Shown piece after piece: positions 6,482 to 13,267 of a stretch of DNA of 15,374 nt (positions are counted from its first letter, which is position 1; each line of letters starts with the position of its first letter). This DNA comes from Actinomycetota bacterium. Its GTDB lineage: Bacteria > Actinomycetota > UBA4738. The stretch is taken from positions 1-15,374 of the forward strand of contig VAYJ01000057.1 of NCBI GenBank assembly GCA_005888465.1, read 5' to 3'. Both the position numbers and the translations under genes were made by a program. The notes beneath the pieces are model-generated. The model did no database searches. It was not told the origin of the DNA and saw only the letters and a list, made by a program, of their open reading frames with translations.

Positions 6482-6484
6482 ACT
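6456..6484 (+). promoter_or_regulatory. Predicted promoter of marR-MFS, embedded in the palindrome
   Basis: TTAGCG (6456-6461) as a weak -35 box and TAAACT (6479-6484, TAnnnT) as the -10 box are 17 bases apart. The palindrome covers both. The -10 ends eight bases before the ATG at 6493, so the transcript may be leaderless or nearly so. Confidence 0.45.
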
Positions 6485-6492
6485 CATGGGTG

Positions 6493-6957
6493 ATGAACGC
6501 GGCCACCGCCACCCGTGCACGCACCCCCTCTGCGACCGACGCCGAACGATTGGCGGCGGATCTGCGGGTGGCGGTGGCTCGCCTTGCCCGCCGGCTTCGC
6601 CAGCAGACGGGCACCGACCTCACCGCCTCGCTCCTCTCGGCGCTCTGGAGCATCGAGCGGCTCGAGCCCGTGACGCTCGGCGACCTGGCCGTGGCCGATC
6701 GCGTCCAGCCCCCGACCCTCACCCGGATCGCCGCGCGTCTGGAGGGGGAGGGGCTGGTGGTCCGGCGGACCGACGCGAACGACCGTCGGGTCACGATTGT
6801 GCAGCTCTCGCCCGATGGGCGGCGGCTCCTCGAGCGGACGCGGACGCGGCGGACCGCCTACCTCACGAAGCGACTTCGCGGCCTCGACCCCGAGGACCTC
6901 GCGACCCTGGAGCGCGCGGCGCCGATCCTGGAGCGGCTGGCGGGTGAGCAGGCTTGA
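6493..6957 (+). CDS. MarR-family transcriptional regulator
   Basis: A 154-residue winged helix-turn-helix regulator with the MarR layout: helical dimerisation segments at both ends, a central DNA-binding core (VTLGDLAVADRVQPPTLTRIAARLEGEGLV, residues about 60-90), then the wing RRTDANDRRVTIVQLSPDGR with the family's Asp-Arg pair. MarR proteins are usually dimeric repressors released by small phenolic or other lipophilic ligands. The start is uncertain among ATG 6493, GTG 6490 and GTG 6472. I chose 6493 because 6472 lies inside the operator palindrome. The gene is preceded by that palindrome and its stop overlaps the start of an MFS exporter gene (TTGA), a classic self-regulated repressor plus efflux pump pair. 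The ligand is unknown. Nearby acyl-CoA genes make a fatty or aromatic acid possible, but that is speculation. Confidence 0.9.
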   Translation: MNAATATRARTPSATDAERLAADLRVAVARLARRLRQQTGTDLTASLLSALWSIERLEPVTLGDLAVADRVQPPTLTRIAARLEGEGLVVRRTDANDRRVTIVQLSPDGRRLLERTRTRRTAYLTKRLRGLDPEDLATLERAAPILERLAGEQA

Positions 6958-8246
6958 CGCCCGTTCGCCGCGCGGCTGATCGAACCTTCCGGTCCCTTCG
7001 CGTCCGGAACTACCGCCTGTACTTCTTCGGCCAGGGGGTCTCGCTCACCGGCACCTGGATGCAGTCGGTCGCGCAGGCGTGGCTCGTCCTCAAGCTCTCC
7101 GGCGGCGGGCTGGCGCTCGGGATCGTCACCGCCCTGCAGTTCCTGCCCATCCTCGTCGCCGGCCCCTGGGGAGGTGTGATCGCGGACCGGGCCGACAAGC
7201 GCCGGCTGATCGTCCTCACGCAGAGCCTCTCCGGCGCGTTGGCGCTCGGCCTGGGCATCCTCACGGTCACGGGCGTCGCGACGCTCGCGACCGTCTACGT
7301 CTTCGCGTTCCTGCTCGGGATCGTGACGCTCGTGGACATGCCCGCTCGACAGGCGTTCGTCATCGAGATGGTCGGCGCGCGCGACGTCGCAAACGCCGTG
7401 TCGCTGAACGGCGTCGTGATGAACGCCGCGCGCATCGCGGGTCCGGTGCTCGCCGGCCTGCTCATCGCGACGATCGGCATCGGACCGTGCTTCCTGGCGA
7501 ACGCCGTCTCCTACGCCGCGGTCGTTGCCGCGTTCCTCGCGATGCGGCCCAGGGACCTGTTCCCCACCGAGCGCGTCCCGCGCGGCAAGGGTCAGCTCCG
7601 CGAGGGCCTGCGCTACGTCTGGAGCCGAACCGAGCTCCGCGTCCCGCTGCTGCTCATGGCCGTCGTGGGGACGCTCGCCTACAACTTCTCGGTGGTCTTC
7701 CCGCTCATCGTCAAGGACGCGTTCCACGGCGGTCCGGGCGCGTACGGTCTCGTTTTCGCCGCCATGGGCGCGGGGGCAGTGGTCGGCGGGCTCGTCGTCG
7801 CCGCGAGGGGCCGTGCCACGACTCGCCTGCTCGTCGGATCCATGCTGGGGCTTGGGGCGCTCCTGGTCGGGGCCGCGCTCGCCCCTGCGTTCGGCCTCGA
7901 GCTCGCCGTGATGGTGCCGGTCGGTGCGGCCAGCACGGCCTTCATTGCGACGTCGAATTCGCTCCTGCAGCTGGGCGCGAGCGACCGCATGCGCGGCCGG
8001 GTCATGGCTTTGTTCTCGGTGGTCTTCCTGGGCTCCACGCCGATCGGCGGCACGCTGGTCGGATGGTTCTCCGAGCGATTCGGACCGCGCGCGGGGCTCC
8101 TGCTGGGAGGGGCCGCCACCGTCGTCGCCGGGTTGGTCGGGTTGCTCCTGCTCAGGAAGGAGCCCCGTCGGCTTGCGAGGAAGCGACTCGATCCGATGGT
8201 GACGCCCGCGCCTGCGCCGGCGCTCGCGCTCAGACCTTCGTCGTGA
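6954..8246 (+). CDS. MFS transporter, probable drug or small-molecule exporter (EntS/MFS_3-like)
   Basis: A 430-residue inner-membrane permease with about twelve hydrophobic segments and the length of major facilitator proteins. RTFRSLRVRNYRLYFFGQGVSLTGTWMQ is the N-terminal signature of the EntS-like MFS_3 exporter group. GVIADRADKRR between segments 2 and 3 is the MFS loop motif, and a related DRMRGRVMAL sits in the second half. A proline-alanine-rich cytosolic tail ends the protein. The start is TTG 6954, which overlaps the marR TGA. GGGTGAG lies about five bases upstream, and no better start occurs before the first membrane segment. It should be co-transcribed with marR and derepressed by the same ligand. 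The substrate is unknown. The last 17 bases overlap the 3' end of the convergent anti-sigma gene. Confidence 0.88.
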   Translation: MTPVRRAADRTFRSLRVRNYRLYFFGQGVSLTGTWMQSVAQAWLVLKLSGGGLALGIVTALQFLPILVAGPWGGVIADRADKRRLIVLTQSLSGALALGLGILTVTGVATLATVYVFAFLLGIVTLVDMPARQAFVIEMVGARDVANAVSLNGVVMNAARIAGPVLAGLLIATIGIGPCFLANAVSYAAVVAAFLAMRPRDLFPTERVPRGKGQLREGLRYVWSRTELRVPLLLMAVVGTLAYNFSVVFPLIVKDAFHGGPGAYGLVFAAMGAGAVVGGLVVAARGRATTRLLVGSMLGLGALLVGAALAPAFGLELAVMVPVGAASTAFIATSNSLLQLGASDRMRGRVMALFSVVFLGSTPIGGTLVGWFSERFGPRAGLLLGGAATVVAGLVGLLLLRKEPRRLARKRLDPMVTPAPAPALALRPSS

Positions 8247-8985
8247 TGAAGACCGGTGGGAGCGTCGGGGTCTGGCTCCCGCCGTGCGGCTCGACGCTTA
8301 CCGCGAGCGCGACGAACGAGGGTCCGACGGACACGGGTGAGATCACCCGGCCTCCCGACGCCTCGAAGGTCCCCGCCGGCAACAGGTTGCCGTTCGGCTC
8401 CGGCAGGTACCAGAGCTCGTAGACCTTCCCGTCGGCGAGGCCCGGCAGCCCCGATCCGACGATCCATCCGCCCGGCGCGGCAGGGTTCACGGCGACCGCG
8501 AGCGTCTCTCCGACCTTCGGCGGGAAAGCGATGAAGCGCGTGCCCGGCTCGGCCGCGAAGGCGAGGAACCGCTGATCGACCCGCGTGCCCGTGCGCGGGA
8601 GCGCGCGCCCGACCAGGCCGCCGAGGACGGCAAACGCTGCCGCGACGGCGACGAACGCGACCCATCGCCGGCGGGACGCGCCGCGGGTCGGCGGTCCCTC
8701 CCGGCCGGCGCGCTCGGGCTCGCCACTGGTGTCGTCGAGCTCTCGGACGAGCGCGATCACGCGCTCCTCCGCCTCCGCCGAGGGTGCAGCCGGATCGAGC
8801 GAGACCGCGAGGCGGGCGGCCACCTCGGAGTACTCCGCGATCAGCTGGTCGCACTCCTCGCAGTCCGGGCCGTGGCTCTCGAGCTCCCGCTCCAGCCGGC
8901 GCCGGTCGAGCTCGTCCAGGCCATGCAGGACGTCCGCGGCAACGAGCTCCTCGATCAGGTCGTGGGAACGGTCGGAGGTCGTCAT
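8230..8985 (-). CDS. Anti-sigma factor, RskA family with zinc-binding ZAS motif
   Basis: A 251-residue single-pass membrane protein. The cytoplasmic N-terminal region has a zinc anti-sigma motif His38-x3-Cys42-x2-Cys45 in ESHGPDCEECDQL. One membrane segment spans about 108-128 after RRRW, and the outside C-terminal domain is of the RskA type, with YELWYLPEPNGNLLPAGTF as its most typical stretch. Such proteins hold their ECF sigma factor inactive at the membrane until regulated proteolysis or a redox signal frees it. The ATG at 8985 overlaps the sigma-factor stop (ATGA) and is preceded by a strong purine-rich GGAGGAGGGG site, so this is the true start although the frame is open further upstream. 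Gene order sigma then anti-sigma is standard. The inducing signal cannot be deduced; the zinc motif allows a redox response. Confidence 0.9.
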   Translation of the reverse strand: MTTSDRSHDLIEELVAADVLHGLDELDRRRLERELESHGPDCEECDQLIAEYSEVAARLAVSLDPAAPSAEAEERVIALVRELDDTSGEPERAGREGPPTRGASRRRWVAFVAVAAAFAVLGGLVGRALPRTGTRVDQRFLAFAAEPGTRFIAFPPKVGETLAVAVNPAAPGGWIVGSGLPGLADGKVYELWYLPEPNGNLLPAGTFEASGGRVISPVSVGPSFVALAVSVEPHGGSQTPTLPPVFITTKV

Positions 8986-9557
8986 GACCCCTCCTCCACG
9001 ACGAGGTCGCGCAGCCGGCGCATCCCAAGGAGCGTCCTGCTCTTCACGGTCCCGAGCGGGAGCTTCAGCTCCTCGGCGATCATCGACTGGGTCTTCGCCT
9101 CGAAGTACATCATCTCGAGCACCTGTCGCTGCTCCGCGGGAAGCTGATCGAGCGCGGCACGGATCTCCCGGCGCATCGCCGCGTGGTCGAGCTCCTCCAC
9201 GACGGTCGCGCCAACGTCCTCGGCCACGAGGGCATCGGGATCGTGCTCGCGAGACCGGCGGCGCCAGGCCTCCTCGCGCCGGACCGCGTCGACCGCCCGG
9301 TGGTGCACGGTCGAGAGCATCCATGCGCGAAAGCTCCCGCGGTCTTCGCGGAAGGCACCGGGGTTTCGCCACAACGCAAGGAACGCCTCCTGGACGATCT
9401 CCTCCGCCACGAAGGTCTGTCGGACGACGCGGAGCGCAAGCGCCTTCGCCATCGGGGCGTAGCGCCGGAACAGGCTCCGGAATGCCTCCTCGTCCTTCGC
9501 GATCACTCGCCGGACAAGGTCGCGGTCGCGCGCATCCTCCAGGCTACGAACGACCAC
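8982..9557 (-). CDS. ECF (extracytoplasmic function) RNA polymerase sigma factor
   Basis: A 191-residue group IV sigma factor. Region 2 runs from about residue 12 to 95 (DEEAFRSLFRRYAPMAKALA, VAEEIVQEAFLALWRNP, then the -10-recognition segment FRAWMLSTVHHRAVDAVRR). Region 4 covers about 130-188 (LDQLPAEQRQVLEMMYFEAKTQ, helix-turn-helix IAEELKLPLGTVKSRTLLGMRRLRDLV). Region 3 is absent, as in all ECF factors. The GTG start at 9557 has a GAAGGGG site five bases upstream. The gene is translationally coupled to its RskA-like anti-sigma factor and begins 51 bases after the acyl-CoA synthetase on the same strand, so it could be read from that gene's promoter or from its own. I could not identify an ECF-type promoter in the 51-base gap. 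It looks like the SigK/RskA type of pair. Confidence 0.93.
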   Translation of the reverse strand: MVVRSLEDARDRDLVRRVIAKDEEAFRSLFRRYAPMAKALALRVVRQTFVAEEIVQEAFLALWRNPGAFREDRGSFRAWMLSTVHHRAVDAVRREEAWRRRSREHDPDALVAEDVGATVVEELDHAAMRREIRAALDQLPAEQRQVLEMMYFEAKTQSMIAEELKLPLGTVKSRTLLGMRRLRDLVVEEGS

Positions 9558-9608
9558 GACGACCCCTTCGTGGCCTTTGCCAACGTTCGCACTGGAAGGG
9601 TGGACGGA

Positions 9609-11567
9609 TCACTCCGCGCCCTCCGCCCTCGGTCCCAGGAGGTCGTGGATCGCGTCGAGGGCCGCCGGGTTCTCCAAGCTGGACAGGTCCCCAGGGTCGC
9701 GGCCGAGCGCGGCGGCGCGAAGGGCCCGCCGGACGATTTTCGCGCTCCGGGTCTTGGGCAGCTCCGCGACGAACACGATGCGTGAGGGCTTGAACGACTT
9801 CCCCAGATGCTCCGCCACCGCCGATCCGAGCTCTGCGCGCAGCGAGTCGGACCCCTCGATGCCCGGCCCCAGGACCACGAAGCACCAGACCGCCTCGCCC
9901 TTGACCTCGTCGGGGATGCCGACGGCGGCGCTCTCCGCCACGGCCGGATGGTGGGCGAGGGCGCTCTCGACCTCGGCCGGCCCCAGGCGTTTGCCGGCGA
10001 TGTTCATCGTGTCGTCGGAGCGTCCGTGGAGAAACCAGAACCCGTCCTCGTCGATGCTTGCCCAATCGCCGTGCACCCAGACGTCGGGCCAACGGCTCCA
10101 GTAGGTCTCAAGATAGCGGTCCGGGTTGCGCCAGATGCCGCGCGTCATGGCCGGCCATGGCTTCGTGCACACGAGCTCGCCGACCTCGCCGCGTGGGACC
10201 GGCTTCCCATCGGGTCCCCACACGTCGACGGCCATCCCGAGCGACGGCCCGCGAAGGGTGCACGGCTTCAGATCGGTGATCGGGAGGGGGGAGAGGAAGC
10301 ACGCGCCGACCTCGGTGCCGCCCGAGAGATTAATGATCGGGCAGCGGCCCTCGCCGACCTCGTCCATGAACCAACGGTAAGGCTCCGGGTTCCAGGGCTC
10401 GCCGGTCGAGCCCAGGATGCGAAGGCTCGAGCGGTCGTGGCGGCGCACCGCATCCTGGCCGGAGGGGATCAGGGCGCGGATCAGGGTGGGGGACACCCCG
10501 AGCGCCGTGACGCGGTGGCGCTCGACCAGGCCCCACAATCGGTCCGGCGGATCGTTCGGCGCGCCGTCGAAGAGCAGCACGGTCGCGCCCAGCGCCCCGG
10601 CCCCGACGATCTCCCAGGGCCCCATGATCCAGCCGAGGTCGGTCACCCAGAAGAGGGTCTCGCCCGGGTGCAGGTCCGCCTGGTACGCGACCTCCGCGGC
10701 GATCTTCACGAGGAACCCGCCGTGGACGTGCACCGATCCCTTCGGCATCCCGGTCGTCCCCGAGGTGTAGGCGATGAGCAGGGGATCCTCCGGGTCCAGG
10801 CGCTCGGTGTCGAAGGTGGCCGATCCCATCGCGAGGACGTCGTCCCAACGCAGGTCCCGGTCGTCCCGCCACGGCACGTCGCTCCGCCCCAGCCGAGACC
10901 AGACGACGACGCGCTCGACCGTCGGCGACATCGCGGCCGCGCCGTCGGCGGCTTCCTTCATCGGGACGAGCCTGTCGCGCCGCGTCGTCCCGTCGGCCGT
11001 GATGAGGACCTTCGCCTCCGCGTCCTGCAGGCGGGTCGCGACGGCCTCGGCGGCGTAGCCCGAGAAGATGGGGAGGTAGATCGCGCCGAGCTTCGCGCAA
11101 GCGAGCGTCGCCGCCACCGTCTCGGGGGCCATCGGCAGGAAGATGCCGACGCGGTCGCCCTTCGTCACCCCGGCCGCACGCAGGCCCCCAGCCAGTCGGT
11201 TCGCCATCGTCTGGAGCTCGGCGTACGTGACGGTCCGCGAAGGCCCCTCCTCGCCCTCCCAGATCACTGCCGGGGCGTCCGGCGTCGCTACGGCCCAGCG
11301 ATCCACGCACGAATGGGCGAGGTTGATCGAACCGCCGACGAACCACCGCGACCACGGCACGCCGCGGGAGTCGTCCAGGACCGCTCGGTAGGGCTCGTAG
11401 AACTCGATCCCGAGGTCGCGGACGACCGCGTCCCAGAACCACTCGACGTCGTCCTGGGATCGGGCGACGAGCTCGTCGTAGGTCTCGATCCCGTGCGTGC
11501 GCATGAGCCTCGTGACGTTCGCACGCCCGACGTAATCTTCAGAAGGACTCCACACGATGTCGCGCAC
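9609..11567 (-). CDS. AMP-forming acyl-CoA synthetase (acetyl-/acetoacetyl-CoA synthetase type)
   Basis: A 652-residue ANL-family ligase that activates a carboxylic acid through an acyl-adenylate and transfers it to CoA. The size and N-terminal WFVGGSINLAHSCVDR block are those of the Acs/AacS branch. The ATP-binding loop YTSGTTGMPKG is at 267-277. The adenine-binding region reads SGGTEVGACF (415-424). The hinge-containing VHGDWASIDEDGFWFLHGR and the catalytic lysine K610 in KTRSAKIVRR follow; this lysine is the usual acetylation target in Acs. Classical Acs has WWQTE at the substrate pocket, whereas SGGT here resembles acetoacetyl-CoA synthetase, so the acid may not be acetate. The GTG start at 11567 has GGGAGG ten bases upstream; GTG 11555 is possible. 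It is divergent from the LCP gene across 44 bases and upstream of the sigma/anti-sigma pair. Confidence 0.9.
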   Translation of the reverse strand: MRDIVWSPSEDYVGRANVTRLMRTHGIETYDELVARSQDDVEWFWDAVVRDLGIEFYEPYRAVLDDSRGVPWSRWFVGGSINLAHSCVDRWAVATPDAPAVIWEGEEGPSRTVTYAELQTMANRLAGGLRAAGVTKGDRVGIFLPMAPETVAATLACAKLGAIYLPIFSGYAAEAVATRLQDAEAKVLITADGTTRRDRLVPMKEAADGAAAMSPTVERVVVWSRLGRSDVPWRDDRDLRWDDVLAMGSATFDTERLDPEDPLLIAYTSGTTGMPKGSVHVHGGFLVKIAAEVAYQADLHPGETLFWVTDLGWIMGPWEIVGAGALGATVLLFDGAPNDPPDRLWGLVERHRVTALGVSPTLIRALIPSGQDAVRRHDRSSLRILGSTGEPWNPEPYRWFMDEVGEGRCPIINLSGGTEVGACFLSPLPITDLKPCTLRGPSLGMAVDVWGPDGKPVPRGEVGELVCTKPWPAMTRGIWRNPDRYLETYWSRWPDVWVHGDWASIDEDGFWFLHGRSDDTMNIAGKRLGPAEVESALAHHPAVAESAAVGIPDEVKGEAVWCFVVLGPGIEGSDSLRAELGSAVAEHLGKSFKPSRIVFVAELPKTRSAKIVRRALRAAALGRDPGDLSSLENPAALDAIHDLLGPRAEGAE

Positions 11568-11593
11568 GCCCTCGGCGCCTCCCGGCTCCCGGT

Positions 11594-11603
11594 ACCCTAA
11601 GCT
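11594..11603. promoter_or_regulatory. Overlapping divergent -10 boxes for the synthetase (-) and LCP (+) genes
   Basis: On the plus strand TAAGCT (11598-11603) ends eight bases before the LCP ATG. On the minus strand TAGGGT (11594-11599) lies 26 bases before the synthetase GTG, leaving room for its GGGAGG site. The two TAnnnT boxes share bases 11598-11599. Clear -35 boxes are not visible for either. The whole intergenic space is only 44 bases, so both promoters must be packed here or inside the coding starts. Confidence 0.4.
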
Positions 11604-11611
11604 CGAACAGT

Positions 11612-12952
11612 ATGGTCGAAGCCCCCACGGCGCCAAGCGTTCCCGCCAGATCCGGGCATCCTCGAGCGCGCCGGGCGTTCCTGCTCCTCGCCGTGGTCGC
11701 GGGCCTGGGGCTCGCCACCGGGGCGGGGTTTTCCATCGCGACGATCCGCCACGTGGAAGCCACGATCATCAAGATCCAGGTCGGGCCGGGATGCACGGGG
11801 AACTGCCTGCCGGACGTCCAGCAGAAGTGCGCTCAGGACATCTGCGACTTCCTCATTCTCGGGAGCGACACTCGAGCGGGGCTCTCAAGAGGTCAGCAGA
11901 GCCAGTTCGGGAACACCAAGACCGTCGGCGGACAGCGCGCGGACACGATCATCCTGGTTCGCGTCGACCCCGTCCACAACCGGACCGTCGTCTTGTCGCT
12001 CCCGCGCGACCTGTTGGTGAACATCCCGGGCCACGGGATGGGCAAGATCAACACGGCTTTCGACTACGGGCCGAACACCATGGTCAAGACCGTCTCGCAG
12101 GTGACCGGCTTTCCCATCAACCACTACGTCGAGATCAACTTCGCGGGGTTCGAGAACCTGGTCAACGCGCTCGGTGGAGTTCCCATCTGCGTGAACCGCG
12201 CGCTGAAGGATCCGCTCTCGGGGCTCGACCTTCCGCACAGGGGTTGCTACAACCTGAAGGGCTACGCCGCGCTCGCGTTCGTGCGTGCCAGGCACGTCGA
12301 GGGCGACATCATCCCCGACTTCTCGCGGATCGCCCGGCAGCAGCAGTTCATGCGCGCCGTCATCCAGAAGGCGCAGTCGATCGGAGAGATCTTCCACGTG
12401 CCCTCGCTGATCAAGGCCGTGCAGTCGAACCTCAAGCTCGACGCAGGGCTGAACCTGTACGCGCTGCAGGACCTCACGCGGAAGCTCGCGAAGCTCGGCC
12501 AGGCCGGGGTCCAGTTCCGGGCCGCGCCGGCGACCCCCCTCACGATCAACGGCGTGGACTACGTCCAGCTGATCGAGCCCGACGCGGCCACGCTGTTCTC
12601 CCGCATCATCCAGGGCAAGCGTCTGGGCAACATCGGGCTCGAGCTCCCGGGGACCGGCATCTCGCCGGCCAACATCACGGTGAAGGTCTTCGACGCGAGC
12701 TCAGGCGGCCGGGCGCAGACCGTGTATGCGTTCCTGCAGCAGGCGGGCTTCGTCGTGCTGCCCATCGAGCCGGCTCCTGCGGGGTTCTCGACCAGCGAGA
12801 TCCTGTATCGGAGCGGTGAGGTCGACCAGGCTCGGGTCGTCGCGTCGTACACGAACTCGAACCTGTTGCTCAAACAGGACGCGACCAACACAACCGGGGT
12901 CGATTGCACGATCGTCATCGGCGCCGACTTCCGAGGCATCGAGGGCGCGTAG
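11612..12952 (+). CDS. LytR-CpsA-Psr (LCP) family cell-wall glycopolymer ligase with LytR_C domain
   Basis: A 446-residue membrane-anchored protein that would transfer lipid-linked glycopolymers to peptidoglycan on the outer face of the membrane. A signal anchor lies at about 22-44 after a basic RARR. The LCP catalytic domain covers about 79-260, with the conserved acidic and arginine residues in LGSDTR (Asp86, Arg88), RADT (Arg109, Asp111) and SLPRDL (Arg132), then GKINTAFDYG, NHYVEINFAGFENLVNALGG and AFVRARH...DFSRIARQQQF. From about 350 (ANITVKVFDASSGGRA) to the end is a LytR_C domain. Between anchor and catalytic domain are four cysteines (61, 65, 73, 78), with more at PICVNR, RGCYN and VDCT, suggesting disulfides outside the cell. 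The ATG has no clear ribosome-binding site and a -10-like box sits eight bases upstream. The TAG stop forms part of the predicted gatC -10 box. Confidence 0.93.
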   Translation: MVEAPTAPSVPARSGHPRARRAFLLLAVVAGLGLATGAGFSIATIRHVEATIIKIQVGPGCTGNCLPDVQQKCAQDICDFLILGSDTRAGLSRGQQSQFGNTKTVGGQRADTIILVRVDPVHNRTVVLSLPRDLLVNIPGHGMGKINTAFDYGPNTMVKTVSQVTGFPINHYVEINFAGFENLVNALGGVPICVNRALKDPLSGLDLPHRGCYNLKGYAALAFVRARHVEGDIIPDFSRIARQQQFMRAVIQKAQSIGEIFHVPSLIKAVQSNLKLDAGLNLYALQDLTRKLAKLGQAGVQFRAAPATPLTINGVDYVQLIEPDAATLFSRIIQGKRLGNIGLELPGTGISPANITVKVFDASSGGRAQTVYAFLQQAGFVVLPIEPAPAGFSTSEILYRSGEVDQARVVASYTNSNLLLKQDATNTTGVDCTIVIGADFRGIEGA

Positions 12953-12955
12953 ACT
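12950..12955 (+). promoter_or_regulatory. Predicted -10 box of gatCAB, overlapping the LCP stop codon
   Basis: TAGACT (TAnnnT) contains the LCP stop TAG. Nine bases separate it from the gatC ATG and no Shine-Dalgarno sequence lies between, which fits a leaderless transcript starting at or next to the A of ATG. No firm -35 box is seen. Confidence 0.4.
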
Positions 12956-12964
12956 CTGGGCTTC

Positions 12965-13267
12965 ATGCCGGTCGACATCGACGTCGCGCGGGTCGCGCAG
13001 CTCGCCAGGTTGTCCCTTACTCCCGAGGAGCTGGAGCGCTTTGGTCGCCAGCTGGGCCTCATCCTGGAGCACGCCGAGCGCGTGCGCGAGGTGGCGGCCG
13101 AGAACGTCCCACCGACCGCCCAGCCCATCCCGCGCGCGAACGTGTTCCGCCCCGACGAGGACGTGCCGTGCCTCTCCCATGAGGAGGCGATGGCGTCGGC
13201 ACCCGAGGTCGAGAACGAGCGATTCAAGGTGCCGCGCATCGTCGAGGAGGAGGACGAGCGGCCGTGA
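12965..13267 (+). CDS. gatC: Asp-tRNA(Asn)/Glu-tRNA(Gln) amidotransferase subunit C
   Basis: A 100-residue small subunit that stabilises GatA and wraps between GatA and GatB in the tRNA-dependent amidotransferase. The N-terminal helices VARVAQLARLSLTPEELERFGRQLGLILEHAERV are the family hallmark. PRANVFRPDEDVPCLSHEEAMASAPEVENERFKVPRIVEE is the extended C-terminal belt, with its final KVPRI. Length is normal. The ATG lies 12 bases after the LCP stop without a ribosome-binding site. The TGA overlaps the gatA GTG start as GTGA. The complex converts misacylated Glu-tRNA(Gln) and/or Asp-tRNA(Asn) to the correct amide form; which one depends on the aminoacyl-tRNA synthetases elsewhere in the genome. 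Confidence 0.95.
   Translation: MPVDIDVARVAQLARLSLTPEELERFGRQLGLILEHAERVREVAAENVPPTAQPIPRANVFRPDEDVPCLSHEEAMASAPEVENERFKVPRIVEEEDERP

Noticed and set aside
6472..6492. Upstream GTG start of marR
   Set aside because: It lies inside the operator palindrome and upstream of the likely transcription start.
6858..7727. A 289-codon minus-strand frame opposite marR and the MFS gene
   Set aside because: Asp/Glu/Arg/His-rich shadow of membrane-protein codons, with no motif and no ribosome-binding site.
9807..11600. A 597-codon open frame on the plus strand opposite the acyl-CoA synthetase
   Set aside because: Low-complexity Arg/Pro/His-rich translation without recognisable motifs; the minus strand has the full ANL-family motif set.
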